A DNA stretch of 23,332 nt. Source: an uncultured Mediterranea sp. GTDB taxonomy: Bacteria > Bacteroidota > Bacteroidia > Bacteroidales > Bacteroidaceae. The stretch's first letter is position 1; the number at the start of each line of letters is the position of its first letter. The notes below the pieces were generated by a model. That model was not told the DNA's origin and ran no database searches. It saw only the letters and a list, made by a program, of their open reading frames with translations. The DNA lies in assembly GCF_902493215.1 (NCBI RefSeq), contig NZ_CABUOL010000030.1:1-23332 (forward strand). Reading direction: 5' to 3'. Below, in pieces: positions 14,181 through 21,026 of the stretch. The position numbers were made by a program, and so were the translations under genes.

Positions 14181-14260
14181 TGTTTCAACCCCAAGGGGCT
14201 TATGTTTGAAACATAGGGGCCGAATGTTTGAAACATTCCCCCTTTGGGTTTGAAACATAA
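14181..14260. repeat. Array of four TGTTTSAAACA-like sites at exactly 22-bp spacing
   Basis: GTTTGAAACAT occurs at 14204, 14226 and 14248, and a weaker GTTTCAACC at 14182. The palindrome centres are 14186, 14208, 14230 and 14252. The 11 bp between cores vary and are G/C-rich in the first three units (GGGGCC or CCCCC). This is too short and spacer-poor for CRISPR. Two helical turns between palindromes suggests a protein-binding array. Confidence 0.8.
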
Positions 14261-14390
14261 ATTATAGGACATCAGAAGAAGGTGTGGAGACAATAGCTTG
14301 GAGGAAGTTAGAATAGTTTACAATTATGTTCGGAGCTCCTACATTTCTTAAACCTGCCCTACCTCATTTAAAGACCTGTTCTGACAGCAT

Positions 14391-15293
14391 TTATTCGTAC
14401 ACCCCATTTTGATAGTCCGACAGGTATTGGGAGCAGGTTTTACCGGTCTGCTGCTTGAAGAAACGCATCAGATGGCTCGGATCCGAAAAATGGAATTTGT
14501 CGGCCAGCTGGGTGACAGTGCAGTCGGTGAAAAGCAAGTCGTTCTTCAGGGCTTCCAGCAACCTTTGTTTCAACAGGTGGTTGGCAGAAACACCGAACTG
14601 GGCCACTACTGCATTGTTCAGGGTAACGCGGCTGACGTGCATCATCTCGGCATATTCGGCAACCCGCTGCACGTCATAGATATGCCGTTCGAGCAGGTCC
14701 TTGAACTGATAGGCGTAATTGTTCTTGGGTACGTCGACCGGCAGGTGGTAGACCGAAGCGTATTCACGGTTGATTACCAGCAACAAGTAATACAGTAAAG
14801 ATACAATCAGATTGTAGCTGTCGGCAGTGGGATGTTGCAGTTCCTGCTTGATTTTTCCCAAAAGCCTCATGTATTCGGCAAAAGTATCTTGGGAAACTGA
14901 CAAATGGGGTGGCGTGTCAGTCTGATAGCAATAGAGCAGGCGGTAAGTAAAAAACTTGTCCGCCAGGAACGTGCGCATGAAGTCTTCCCTAAAGATGAGA
15001 AAGGTGTAGTCCAGTTCTTGTTCATCGACATGCCACTCTTGTTGCTGGTACGGGGAAAGAAGCAACACCATGTTGTCATGCAAATCTATCTGTTTACAGT
15101 TCAGCAATAAGAATCCATTGGTCCGGCGGAAAAAGAAAAATTCGAAAAAGTCGGTTTTGAAGGTGGTGTTTTCGGTCAATACACCGCTAATTTCCTTCCC
15201 ACTACCAGTATTGATATAAAAATCCACACCGCATTGTGTTTTACTGAAAGGTACATTGACCAGTTTCGACGGATTGATATTCTTCTTTTGCAT
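14391..15293 (-). CDS. AraC-family transcriptional regulator
   Basis: This 300-residue protein has an N-terminal cupin-like sensing domain (about 15-140, including VLLLSPYQQQEWHV) and a helical linker. The C-terminal AraC double HTH occupies about 200-295: VQRVAEYAEMMHVSRVTLNNAV is the first HTH, and VTQLADKFHFSDPSHLMRFFKQQTG is the second, with the family-typical F-x(n)-F-K-x-x-x-G-x-x pattern. The start at 15293 (MQKKNINPS) is used because the in-frame ATG at 15335 lies upstream of the TATCTTTG promoter box. It is divergent from the radical SAM gene, which may be its target. The inducing ligand cannot be inferred. Confidence 0.92.
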   Translation of the reverse strand: MQKKNINPSKLVNVPFSKTQCGVDFYINTGSGKEISGVLTENTTFKTDFFEFFFFRRTNGFLLLNCKQIDLHDNMVLLLSPYQQQEWHVDEQELDYTFLIFREDFMRTFLADKFFTYRLLYCYQTDTPPHLSVSQDTFAEYMRLLGKIKQELQHPTADSYNLIVSLLYYLLLVINREYASVYHLPVDVPKNNYAYQFKDLLERHIYDVQRVAEYAEMMHVSRVTLNNAVVAQFGVSANHLLKQRLLEALKNDLLFTDCTVTQLADKFHFSDPSHLMRFFKQQTGKTCSQYLSDYQNGVYE

Positions 15294-15317
15294 AATAGAG
15301 ATGGATGAGGTTGTCGG

Positions 15318-15325
15318 CAAAGATA
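15318..15325 (-). promoter_or_regulatory. AraC-family gene promoter, -7 box
   Basis: TATCTTTG on the minus strand matches the consensus exactly, 25 bp upstream of the chosen start. It decides between the two in-frame ATGs. Confidence 0.58.
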
Positions 15326-15454
15326 CGGAATCCATTTATCAAAATGGCATATCTTTCATATTTTAGGGCATAAAGGAATGAATGATATCTTCCGAACTTT
15401 GCAGCGGTATTAAAGAAGGAGTGAATATATCGGTCAACCCAATATAACAATAAT

Positions 15455-16330
15455 ATGACTACAGAAATTATCAGAACAATCAACGTACAGAGCGTCATGA
15501 CCAAGTCATCTCTGCCAGTCGGAGGATATTCGGTCAATCCGTATGTGGGCTGCCCGCACGCCTGCAAATATTGTTACGCATCGTTCATGAAGCGCTTCAC
15601 CAGGCATACTGAAGCCTGGGGAACGTTTCTGGACGTCAAGCGCTGGAAGCCCGTCGGCAATCCGCATAAGTATGACGGCCAGCGAATTGTCATCGGTTCG
15701 GTGACGGATGGCTACAATCCTTATGAAGCTGAGTTTGGCAACACGCGCCGGCTGCTTGAGGAACTGAAGGGAACGCAGGCTGAAATCATGATCTGCACAA
15801 AATCCGATCTGGTCTTGCGCGACCTGGACCTGCTGAAGCGGTTCCCCAAAGTGACCATTTCGTGGTCGGTCAACACCCTTGACGAGCAGTTCCGCAGCGA
15901 CATGGACCGTGCCGTGAGCATCGAACGCAGACTGGCAGCCATGCACCAAACGTACGAGGCAGGCATCCGCACCGTATGCTTCGTTTCGCCCATCTTTCCC
16001 GGTATAACCGATGTCAGGGCCATCATAGAGCGTGTTAAGGATTTTGCCGACCTCGTCTGGTTGGAGAACCTCAATCTACGCGGTCAGTTTAAAGGAATCA
16101 TCATGGATTATATCCGTAGAAAGCATCCCTCGCTCGTTCCCTTGTACGAAGACATCTACAACCGGAAACGGCCCGAGTATTGGCAGAGCCTGGAGAAGGA
16201 AATCTCGGCATACGCTGCAGAGCAGGGCTATCCCTATCGGGTGAACGATCTGCCCTATGGACGTTCGGAAAAAGGAAAACCCGTACTGGTGAACTACTTC
16301 TATCACGAAAAAATACGGCTGGGGAAATGA
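15455..16330 (+). CDS. SPL-type radical SAM protein
   Basis: This 291-residue protein carries the radical SAM cluster motif Cys33-x3-Cys37-x2-Cys40 in NPYVGCPHACKYCYA. Its arrangement resembles the spore-photoproduct-lyase-like (SplB / Rv2578c) branch, with GSVTDGYNPYE and ICTKSDLVLRDLDLL next, then the barrel strand SWSVNTLDE. It should bind a [4Fe-4S] cluster and S-adenosylmethionine. The substrate is unknown; a DNA-lesion repair role is only one option, since most members outside spore formers have no assigned reaction. It is divergent from the AraC-type gene (161 bp between starts) and its stop is 11 bp from the convergent HxlR gene. The promoter box is weak (GAACTTTG at 15394-15401). Confidence 0.9.
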   Translation: MTTEIIRTINVQSVMTKSSLPVGGYSVNPYVGCPHACKYCYASFMKRFTRHTEAWGTFLDVKRWKPVGNPHKYDGQRIVIGSVTDGYNPYEAEFGNTRRLLEELKGTQAEIMICTKSDLVLRDLDLLKRFPKVTISWSVNTLDEQFRSDMDRAVSIERRLAAMHQTYEAGIRTVCFVSPIFPGITDVRAIIERVKDFADLVWLENLNLRGQFKGIIMDYIRRKHPSLVPLYEDIYNRKRPEYWQSLEKEISAYAAEQGYPYRVNDLPYGRSEKGKPVLVNYFYHEKIRLGK

Positions 16331-16341
16331 TTATTCCGCAC

Positions 16342-16707
16342 TCATTGTCCTTTCTCTTCCTTCTTCCCGTATTTCCGCTCAAATAGATCCGCATTCCGGT
16401 TACCCCACTCTATCATGGCGTCGATAATTGGGATAAGGGTCTGGCCCAGCGGTGTAATGGCATATTCGGAACGTGGCGGCAACTCGGGAAAGATGGTTTT
16501 GGACACCAGTCCGTCCTCCACCAGCTCCTTCAGCTGAATGTCCAGTACACGGGGAGTAGCCTCGGGGAAAAGTTTGTGAAGCTCACTGGGGCGCAAAGGA
16601 CGATGACGCAGTTCGTCCAGGAAACACGATTTCCATTTGGAGTCTATCAGACTCATGGTCAGGCGTAAAGGGCAGTCCAGATCAACGGGAATTTTTCTTT
16701 CGTACAT
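16342..16707 (-). CDS. HxlR-family winged-helix regulator
   Basis: This protein of about 121 residues is a MarR-like HxlR regulator. After the N-terminal DCPLRLTMSLIDSKWK, in which the Cys before Pro-Leu is the conserved redox-type position, come the winged-helix segments LRPSELHKLFPEATPRVLDIQLKEL and the wing with RSEYAITPLG. ATG 16707 (MYERKIPVD) is chosen over an in-frame ATG at 16749 because the promoter box TATCTTTG lies between them. It is divergent from an NTF2-like gene, with a probable operator in the shared gap. Members often sense electrophiles or oxidants through the conserved Cys; that is family knowledge, not shown here. Confidence 0.93.
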   Translation of the reverse strand: MYERKIPVDLDCPLRLTMSLIDSKWKSCFLDELRHRPLRPSELHKLFPEATPRVLDIQLKELVEDGLVSKTIFPELPPRSEYAITPLGQTLIPIIDAMIEWGNRNADLFERKYGKKEEKGQ

Positions 16708-16736
16708 GTTTGGGGATTCTATTATTAATTCGGATA

Positions 16737-16744
16737 CAAAGATA
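16737..16744 (-). promoter_or_regulatory. HxlR gene promoter, -7 box
   Basis: TATCTTTG on the minus strand is an exact match, 30 bp upstream of the chosen start codon. Confidence 0.6.
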
Positions 16745-16769
16745 TGCATAACACTCTAATGCTGGGATA

Positions 16770-16808
16770 TACCGAATAATTTTTCGGTATATGAATAATT
16801 TTTCGGTA
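16770..16808. promoter_or_regulatory. Probable HxlR operator (inverted and direct repeats)
   Basis: TACCGAA-N6-TTCGGTA (16770-16789) is a perfect inverted repeat. GAATAATTTTTCGGTA occurs at 16774-16789 and again at 16793-16808, 19 bp apart. The second copy ends immediately before the -33 element of the rightward promoter. Confidence 0.7.
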
Positions 16809-16840
16809 CTTGCACAAGCCAGTCTTACCATGTACTTTTG
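16809..16840 (+). promoter_or_regulatory. Promoter of the NTF2-like gene
   Basis: CTTG (16809-16812), a 20-bp spacer and TACTTTTG (16833-16840). The -7 box is perfect and the -33 has one mismatch. It directly abuts the repeated operator. Confidence 0.7.
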
Positions 16841-16876
16841 CGGCAGTTACGAACCCGTTAAAACACATTTGTCATT

Positions 16877-17260
16877 ATGAGAACAAGTATCGAAGAGTAT
16901 GAGGCTGTAGAGAAGGCAGCCATGAAGTTTGTGAAAAGTGTAGCTGAAGGCAACAGTAGTTATGCCAAAGAACTGTTTATAGACGAAGCAGTCTTGTTCG
17001 GTTATCTGGACGGAAAATTGGAACACGGCAGCATTCAACAATTCTACCATAATGTGGATACTGTAGGTGCAGGACAGGATTTCAGGGCACGTATTGATGT
17101 GGTGGATGTAGAAGAGACGCTGGCTGTTGTCCGTGTGCTGGAAGAAAAATGGGGTGGACGCATCGATTTTACCGATTATCTGCTGCTGATGAAGATGGAT
17201 GGAGAATGGAAGTGTGTGGCCAAGGCTTACAACCAGAATTCGAATACGATTTGTAAATAA
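16877..17260 (+). CDS. NTF2-like / putative lumazine-binding family protein
   Basis: This 127-residue cytoplasmic protein has the SnoaL/NTF2-like cone fold pattern. An N-terminal helix (YEAVEKAAMKFVKSVAEG) is followed by LFIDEAVLFGYLDGKLEHG and a strand with FRARIDVVDVEETLAVVRVLEEKW. The C-terminal DYLLLMKMDGEWKCVAKAYNQ is typical of the putative lumazine-binding group. No catalytic residues can be assigned. It is divergent from the HxlR gene, with a repeated operator next to its promoter, so it is probably the main HxlR target. Such pairs are common where HxlR senses small reactive molecules. The function is otherwise unknown. Confidence 0.88.
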   Translation: MRTSIEEYEAVEKAAMKFVKSVAEGNSSYAKELFIDEAVLFGYLDGKLEHGSIQQFYHNVDTVGAGQDFRARIDVVDVEETLAVVRVLEEKWGGRIDFTDYLLLMKMDGEWKCVAKAYNQNSNTICK

Positions 17261-17413
17261 GTAGAAGGATGTGCTGATTATCTGCTGCGAAGAAGAAGAT
17301 GACACAGTCATGGATGGAGTAGGCATCCCGGTGAAGCGTTCAACTGCTTTACTGAAATGGGATATAGTCGGAGAAGTGCTCGTACTCGGTGTCTTTTTTT
17401 AATAAACATCCAT

Positions 17414-18052
17414 TTACACGCAATGAAGGCAAACCCTGACTCTGTCAAATTGCCTTGCTGCGAGGTCTTCTTGTGAAATGAGGAAGTTCAGCATGCCGCA
17501 ATCGTAGAAGCGGAGCCCCCAGCGGTCGTCTTCGTCAATTTGGAGCAAAGAAATATACCCGGGGGCTTCTTCTTCACGAACTTCTTCAAAGAATGGCAGG
17601 CCGAGGAGTTTATGGTTGTCGTCGCAGGCTCCAGTCTTTTCGAAAGATACGGCTTCGGCTGGCAGGCAGGCGTCTATACCATCTTTCCAAACTACTTTGT
17701 GCGTGTGCAGTCCGTCTGTCTTAGGGCTGTAGATTACCTTGTAGGTGTCCTCCGGCCAAAAGCCGATGTGCCCGTTATATGCCTCCAAATCACCCAGAAA
17801 ATAGTCGAGCGAGGCAAAGAAATACAACATTCCCTGATGTGGAAGTTGGTTTTCGCAATCGTATGGGGCGATATCTTCCAGCCTGATTTGGCAGATAAAT
17901 GTCAGCCAATCCTCGCCTCCACCGTTATCTTTGTTCGCATCGTCCGGCATGGCAGGGAAGTCAATCCCTTCCGGCAGGTCGGGAAAGCCCCACCAATGGC
18001 TTTTCGACGTCAGTGTACCTTCCGCCGTTTTTGTGCTGATTCTTATTGCCAT
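17414..18052 (-). CDS. DUF1963 / YwqG-like protein
   Basis: This 212-residue protein has no signal peptide and is likely cytoplasmic. The family pattern is visible: SKSHWWGFPDLPEGIDFP at the start, LTFICQIRLEDIAPYD, then GMLYFFASLD. NHKLLGLPFFEE corresponds to the usual H-x-L-x-G-x-P, and YISLLQIDEDDRWGLRFYDCGMLNFLIS is the conserved C-terminal strand pair. The biochemical function of the family is unknown. It is rich in Asp and Trp. It stands alone between convergent and divergent neighbours, with a TATATTTG box about 45 bp upstream. The 150-bp gap to the NTF2-like gene contains a T-run near 17394 but no strong stem. Confidence 0.88.
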   Translation of the reverse strand: MAIRISTKTAEGTLTSKSHWWGFPDLPEGIDFPAMPDDANKDNGGGEDWLTFICQIRLEDIAPYDCENQLPHQGMLYFFASLDYFLGDLEAYNGHIGFWPEDTYKVIYSPKTDGLHTHKVVWKDGIDACLPAEAVSFEKTGACDDNHKLLGLPFFEEVREEEAPGYISLLQIDEDDRWGLRFYDCGMLNFLISQEDLAARQFDRVRVCLHCV

Positions 18053-18096
18053 AATTCATTAGGAATAAATTTGTTCAATGATTTCTGTACGTCGGG

Positions 18097-18104
18097 CAAA
18101 TATA
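18097..18104 (-). promoter_or_regulatory. DUF1963 gene promoter, -7 box
   Basis: TATATTTG on the minus strand is a perfect -7 box. No TTTG is visible at -33. Confidence 0.5.
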
Positions 18105-18177
18105 TCATATTCTGGATGATTTTTATTGGTTTGGATGATTATATTTGGTATGGTGACTGAATTTCCATCCTTTTTCG

Positions 18178-18185
18178 TACTTTTG
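18178..18185 (+). promoter_or_regulatory. HsdR_N-domain gene promoter, -7 box
   Basis: TACTTTTG matches the consensus exactly, 45 bp before the start codon. The -33 element is not obvious. Confidence 0.55.
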
Positions 18186-18230
18186 CCTCCTCTATTAATT
18201 AAGTTATAGAATATAAAAAAGACTCCGCCC

Positions 18231-18680
18231 ATGCATTCACTGAACCTGCCAGCCTTCGATGCCAGGATTGCCGTGCGCGACGGCAAACGGGTGATATTCG
18301 ACCCCATCCGCCGCCGCTACGTGGCTCTGACGCCCGAGGAATGGGTGCGCCAGCACTTCGTCCATTTCCTCATTGCCTATAAAGGGTATCCGCAGGCGCT
18401 GATGGCCAACGAGGTGCAGGTGCAGCTCAACGGTACGCGGAAGCGGTGCGACACCGTGCTCTACCGCCGTGACCTGTCGGCCCGCATGATTGTGGAGTAC
18501 AAGGCGCCCGATGTCCAGATTACCCAGGCCGTCTTCGACCAGATTACGCGCTACAACATGGTGCTGAAAGTGGACTACCTGATTGTGAGCAACGGCCTCC
18601 AGCACTACTGCTGCCGCATGGACTACGCAGGCGGGCGCTATCTGTTCCTGCCCGATGTGCCGGCTTATAACGAACTGTAA
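18231..18680 (+). CDS. Stand-alone HsdR N-terminal-type nuclease domain protein
   Basis: This 149-residue protein resembles the isolated N-terminal nuclease domain of type I restriction HsdR, without helicase or other subunits nearby. PD-(D/E)xK residues are visible: Asp74 (RCDTVLY), then Glu89-x-Lys91 in MIVEYKAP, followed by Gln104-x3-Tyr108 (QITRY), a RecB-type motif. A Glu at 61 could complete the site. The family is widespread as a lone gene in Bacteroidetes and is unlikely to be restriction-modification by itself; a DNA repair or processing role is inference. It has a promoter box 45 bp upstream. The gene reads toward the relA-like gene, 97 bp away, which has its own -7 box. Confidence 0.88.
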   Translation: MHSLNLPAFDARIAVRDGKRVIFDPIRRRYVALTPEEWVRQHFVHFLIAYKGYPQALMANEVQVQLNGTRKRCDTVLYRRDLSARMIVEYKAPDVQITQAVFDQITRYNMVLKVDYLIVSNGLQHYCCRMDYAGGRYLFLPDVPAYNEL

Positions 18681-18740
18681 GCAGGCTTCTCTCTTTTGAA
18701 AAAAATCTTGCGAAACCGCATGAAATGTGGCAAAGAATGC

Positions 18741-18748
18741 TAACTTTG
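18741..18748 (+). promoter_or_regulatory. relA-like gene promoter, -7 box
   Basis: TAACTTTG is an exact match, 29 bp before ATG 18778. It excludes the in-frame upstream GTG at 18727 as the start. Confidence 0.6.
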
Positions 18749-18777
18749 CGCTTGTAACCATCAAAAGAAAACACGTT

Positions 18778-20994
18778 ATGGACACAAACCCTTTCTTCAG
18801 TGGGGATGAGAAGAAGATGCTCATCCCGCTCTATCGCAAGCTGTTACAACTGTCGGGTGATACGTTGCTGCCGGGTGACTGCCGCAAGCTGAAGGTGCAC
18901 CTCGTGGCCTGTGCCGCTACCAACGGCCTGCAACGCGACGTGTTCGGACTGAACCCCGTCATCAAAGATATGCAGACGGCCGTCATCGTGGCCGAAGAAA
19001 TAGGTATGCGCCGGGCGTCCATCCTGGCCCTGATGCTCCACGAGGTAGTGCGCAGCGGGCAGTGTACGGCCGAAGACATCCACCGCGAGTATGGAGAAGA
19101 TGTGGCAGGCATCATCCGTGGCATCATCCGCGTGAACGAGCTGTATGCCAAGAGCCCCACGATTGAGTCCGAGAACTTCCGCAACCTGCTCCTTTCCTTT
19201 GCCGAGGACATGCGCGTCATCCTCATCATGATTGCCGACCGTGTGAACGTCATGCGGCAGATCAAGGATGCGGAGAACGACGAAGCACGCCGCCAGGCAG
19301 CCAACGAAGCGGCCTACCTGTATGCGCCGCTGGCCCACAAGCTGGGCCTCTACAAGCTGAAGTCGGAGCTGGAAGACCTTTCGCTGAAATATACCGAACA
19401 CGATGTATATTACCACATCAAGGACAAGCTGAACGCCACCAAGGCCGCGCGCGACCGCTACATAGCCGCCTTCATCGCGCCGGTACAGAAGAAGCTGGAG
19501 GAGGCGGGGCTGAAGTTCCACATCAAGGGACGAACCAAGTCCATCCACTCCATCTACCAGAAGATGAAGAAGCAGAAATGCCCCTTCGAAGGTGTGTACG
19601 ACCTGTTTGCCATCCGTGTCATCCTCGACTCTCCGCTGGAGAAGGAGAAGCTGGAATGCTGGCAGGCCTACTCCATCGTGACCGACATGTACCAGCCCAA
19701 CCCAAAGCGTCTGCGCGACTGGCTGTCCGTGCCGAAAAGCAACGGCTACGAGTCGCTGCACATCACCGTCATGGGGCCTGAAGGCAAGTGGGTGGAGGTG
19801 CAGATACGTACCGAGCGCATGGACGAGATAGCCGAACGCGGATTGGCAGCCCACTGGCGCTACAAGGGCATCAAGGGCGAGAGCGGGCTGGACGAATGGC
19901 TGACTTCGGTACGCGAGGCGCTCGAGAGTTCGGACAGCGACCTGGAGGCGATGGACCGCTTCAAGCTGGACCTGTACGAAGACGAGGTGTTTGTCTTCAC
20001 GCCCAAGGGCGACTTGTTCAAGTTGCCTAAAGGTGCCACGGTGCTCGACTTTGCCTTCCACATCCACACCAAGCTGGGCTGCAAGTGCATCGGCGCCAAG
20101 GTAAACGGGCGCAACGTACAGCTAAAACAGGTGTTGCAGAGCGGCGACCAGGTGGAAATCATGACCTCGAACACGCAGACGCCCAAGCAGGACTGGCTGA
20201 ACATTGTCACGACCTCGAAGGCGCGCACCAAGATACGCCAGGCGTTGAAGGAGATGGCATCGCGGCAGACAGCCTTTGCCCGCGAGACACTGGAGCGCAA
20301 GTTCAAGAACCGCAAGATAGAATATGATGAGGCCGTGATGATGAGGCTCATCAAGCGCATGGGCTACAAGGTGGTGACGGAGTTCTACCAGGCCATCGCC
20401 GACGGTGCGTTGGACGTGAACGACACCATCGACCGCTACCTGGAATTGCAGAAGCGCGAGAACGACATCCGCGAGGAAGTGCAGTACCGCAGCGCCGAGG
20501 AATATAACCTGCAGCCGCAGACGCCGGAAGACGGTTCGGCCAAGGAAGACGTGCTCGTCATCGACCAGAACCTGAAGGGCATCGACTTCAAGCTGGCCAA
20601 GTGCTGCAACCCCATCTATGGCGACGACGTGTTCGGCTTCGTCAGTGTGACGGGCGGCATCAAGATACACCGCTGCGACTGCCCCAATGCCGCCGAACTG
20701 CATGCCCGCTTCGGCTACCGCATCGTGAAGGCACGCTGGGCCGGCAAGGGCGAAGGCACGCAATACCCCATCACTCTGCGTGTGGTGGGCCACGACGACA
20801 TCGGCATCGTGACGAACATCACCTCCATCATCTCGAAGGAGACAGGCATCACGCTGCGCAGCATCGGCATTAACTCGAACGACGGCCTCTTCTCGGGCAC
20901 GCTGACCGTCATGGTGGGCGACACGGGCCGACTGGAGGCACTCATCAAGAAGCTGCGGACGGTGAAGGGGGTGAAGCAGGTATCGAGAAACTGA
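18778..20994 (+). CDS. relA: RelA/SpoT-family (p)ppGpp synthetase, hydrolase domain degenerate
   Basis: This 738-residue long RSH protein makes (p)ppGpp from ATP and GTP/GDP in response to starvation. Domain order: HD-like region (about 50-200), synthetase (about 235-365), TGS (about 400-465), helical region, a Cys-rich CC region (AKCCNPIYGDDVFGF and HRCDCPNA) and a C-terminal ACT. Synthetase residues are present: GRTKSIHSIYQKM, Asp275 in YDLFAIRV, NGYESLH, and Glu340 in EVQIRT. The hydrolase motif HDxxED is replaced by His88-Glu-Val-Val-Arg-Ser. The usual ADRLHN reads ADRVNV, and the first metal His is not apparent, so hydrolysis is probably lost. The G-loop region reads RLRD (311-314), closer to the RxKD of Rel/SpoT than the ExDD of RelA. 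The symbol reflects predicted activity rather than proven orthology. Confidence 0.93.
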   Translation: MDTNPFFSGDEKKMLIPLYRKLLQLSGDTLLPGDCRKLKVHLVACAATNGLQRDVFGLNPVIKDMQTAVIVAEEIGMRRASILALMLHEVVRSGQCTAEDIHREYGEDVAGIIRGIIRVNELYAKSPTIESENFRNLLLSFAEDMRVILIMIADRVNVMRQIKDAENDEARRQAANEAAYLYAPLAHKLGLYKLKSELEDLSLKYTEHDVYYHIKDKLNATKAARDRYIAAFIAPVQKKLEEAGLKFHIKGRTKSIHSIYQKMKKQKCPFEGVYDLFAIRVILDSPLEKEKLECWQAYSIVTDMYQPNPKRLRDWLSVPKSNGYESLHITVMGPEGKWVEVQIRTERMDEIAERGLAAHWRYKGIKGESGLDEWLTSVREALESSDSDLEAMDRFKLDLYEDEVFVFTPKGDLFKLPKGATVLDFAFHIHTKLGCKCIGAKVNGRNVQLKQVLQSGDQVEIMTSNTQTPKQDWLNIVTTSKARTKIRQALKEMASRQTAFARETLERKFKNRKIEYDEAVMMRLIKRMGYKVVTEFYQAIADGALDVNDTIDRYLELQKRENDIREEVQYRSAEEYNLQPQTPEDGSAKEDVLVIDQNLKGIDFKLAKCCNPIYGDDVFGFVSVTGGIKIHRCDCPNAAELHARFGYRIVKARWAGKGEGTQYPITLRVVGHDDIGIVTNITSIISKETGITLRSIGINSNDGLFSGTLTVMVGDTGRLEALIKKLRTVKGVKQVSRN

Positions 20995-21026
20995 AAATGA
21001 TTCTAATGTGCAGAGAGATAAGGACA

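Larger units (their letters stand above)
13884..14390. other. Non-coding region between the S41 and AraC genes
   Basis: About 500 bp contains no convincing gene. It includes a C-rich stretch (about 13946-13985), a 16-bp perfect inverted repeat (14011-14055) and a 22-bp-period palindrome array (14181-14260). No clear T-tailed terminator for the AraC gene was found. Confidence 0.7.

Noticed and set aside
14181..14260. Small CRISPR array
   Set aside because: Cores are only about 11 bp and the intervening segments 11 bp, far shorter than CRISPR repeats and spacers. No cas genes are present.
18231..18680. Type I restriction-modification locus
   Set aside because: Only the N-terminal nuclease domain is present, with no helicase, HsdM or HsdS in the window.
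18844..20067. A 407-codon open frame on the minus strand opposite the relA-like gene
   Set aside because: It is a compositional shadow of the G+C-rich synthetase gene. Its composition is His/Val/Leu-rich with no recognisable domain.
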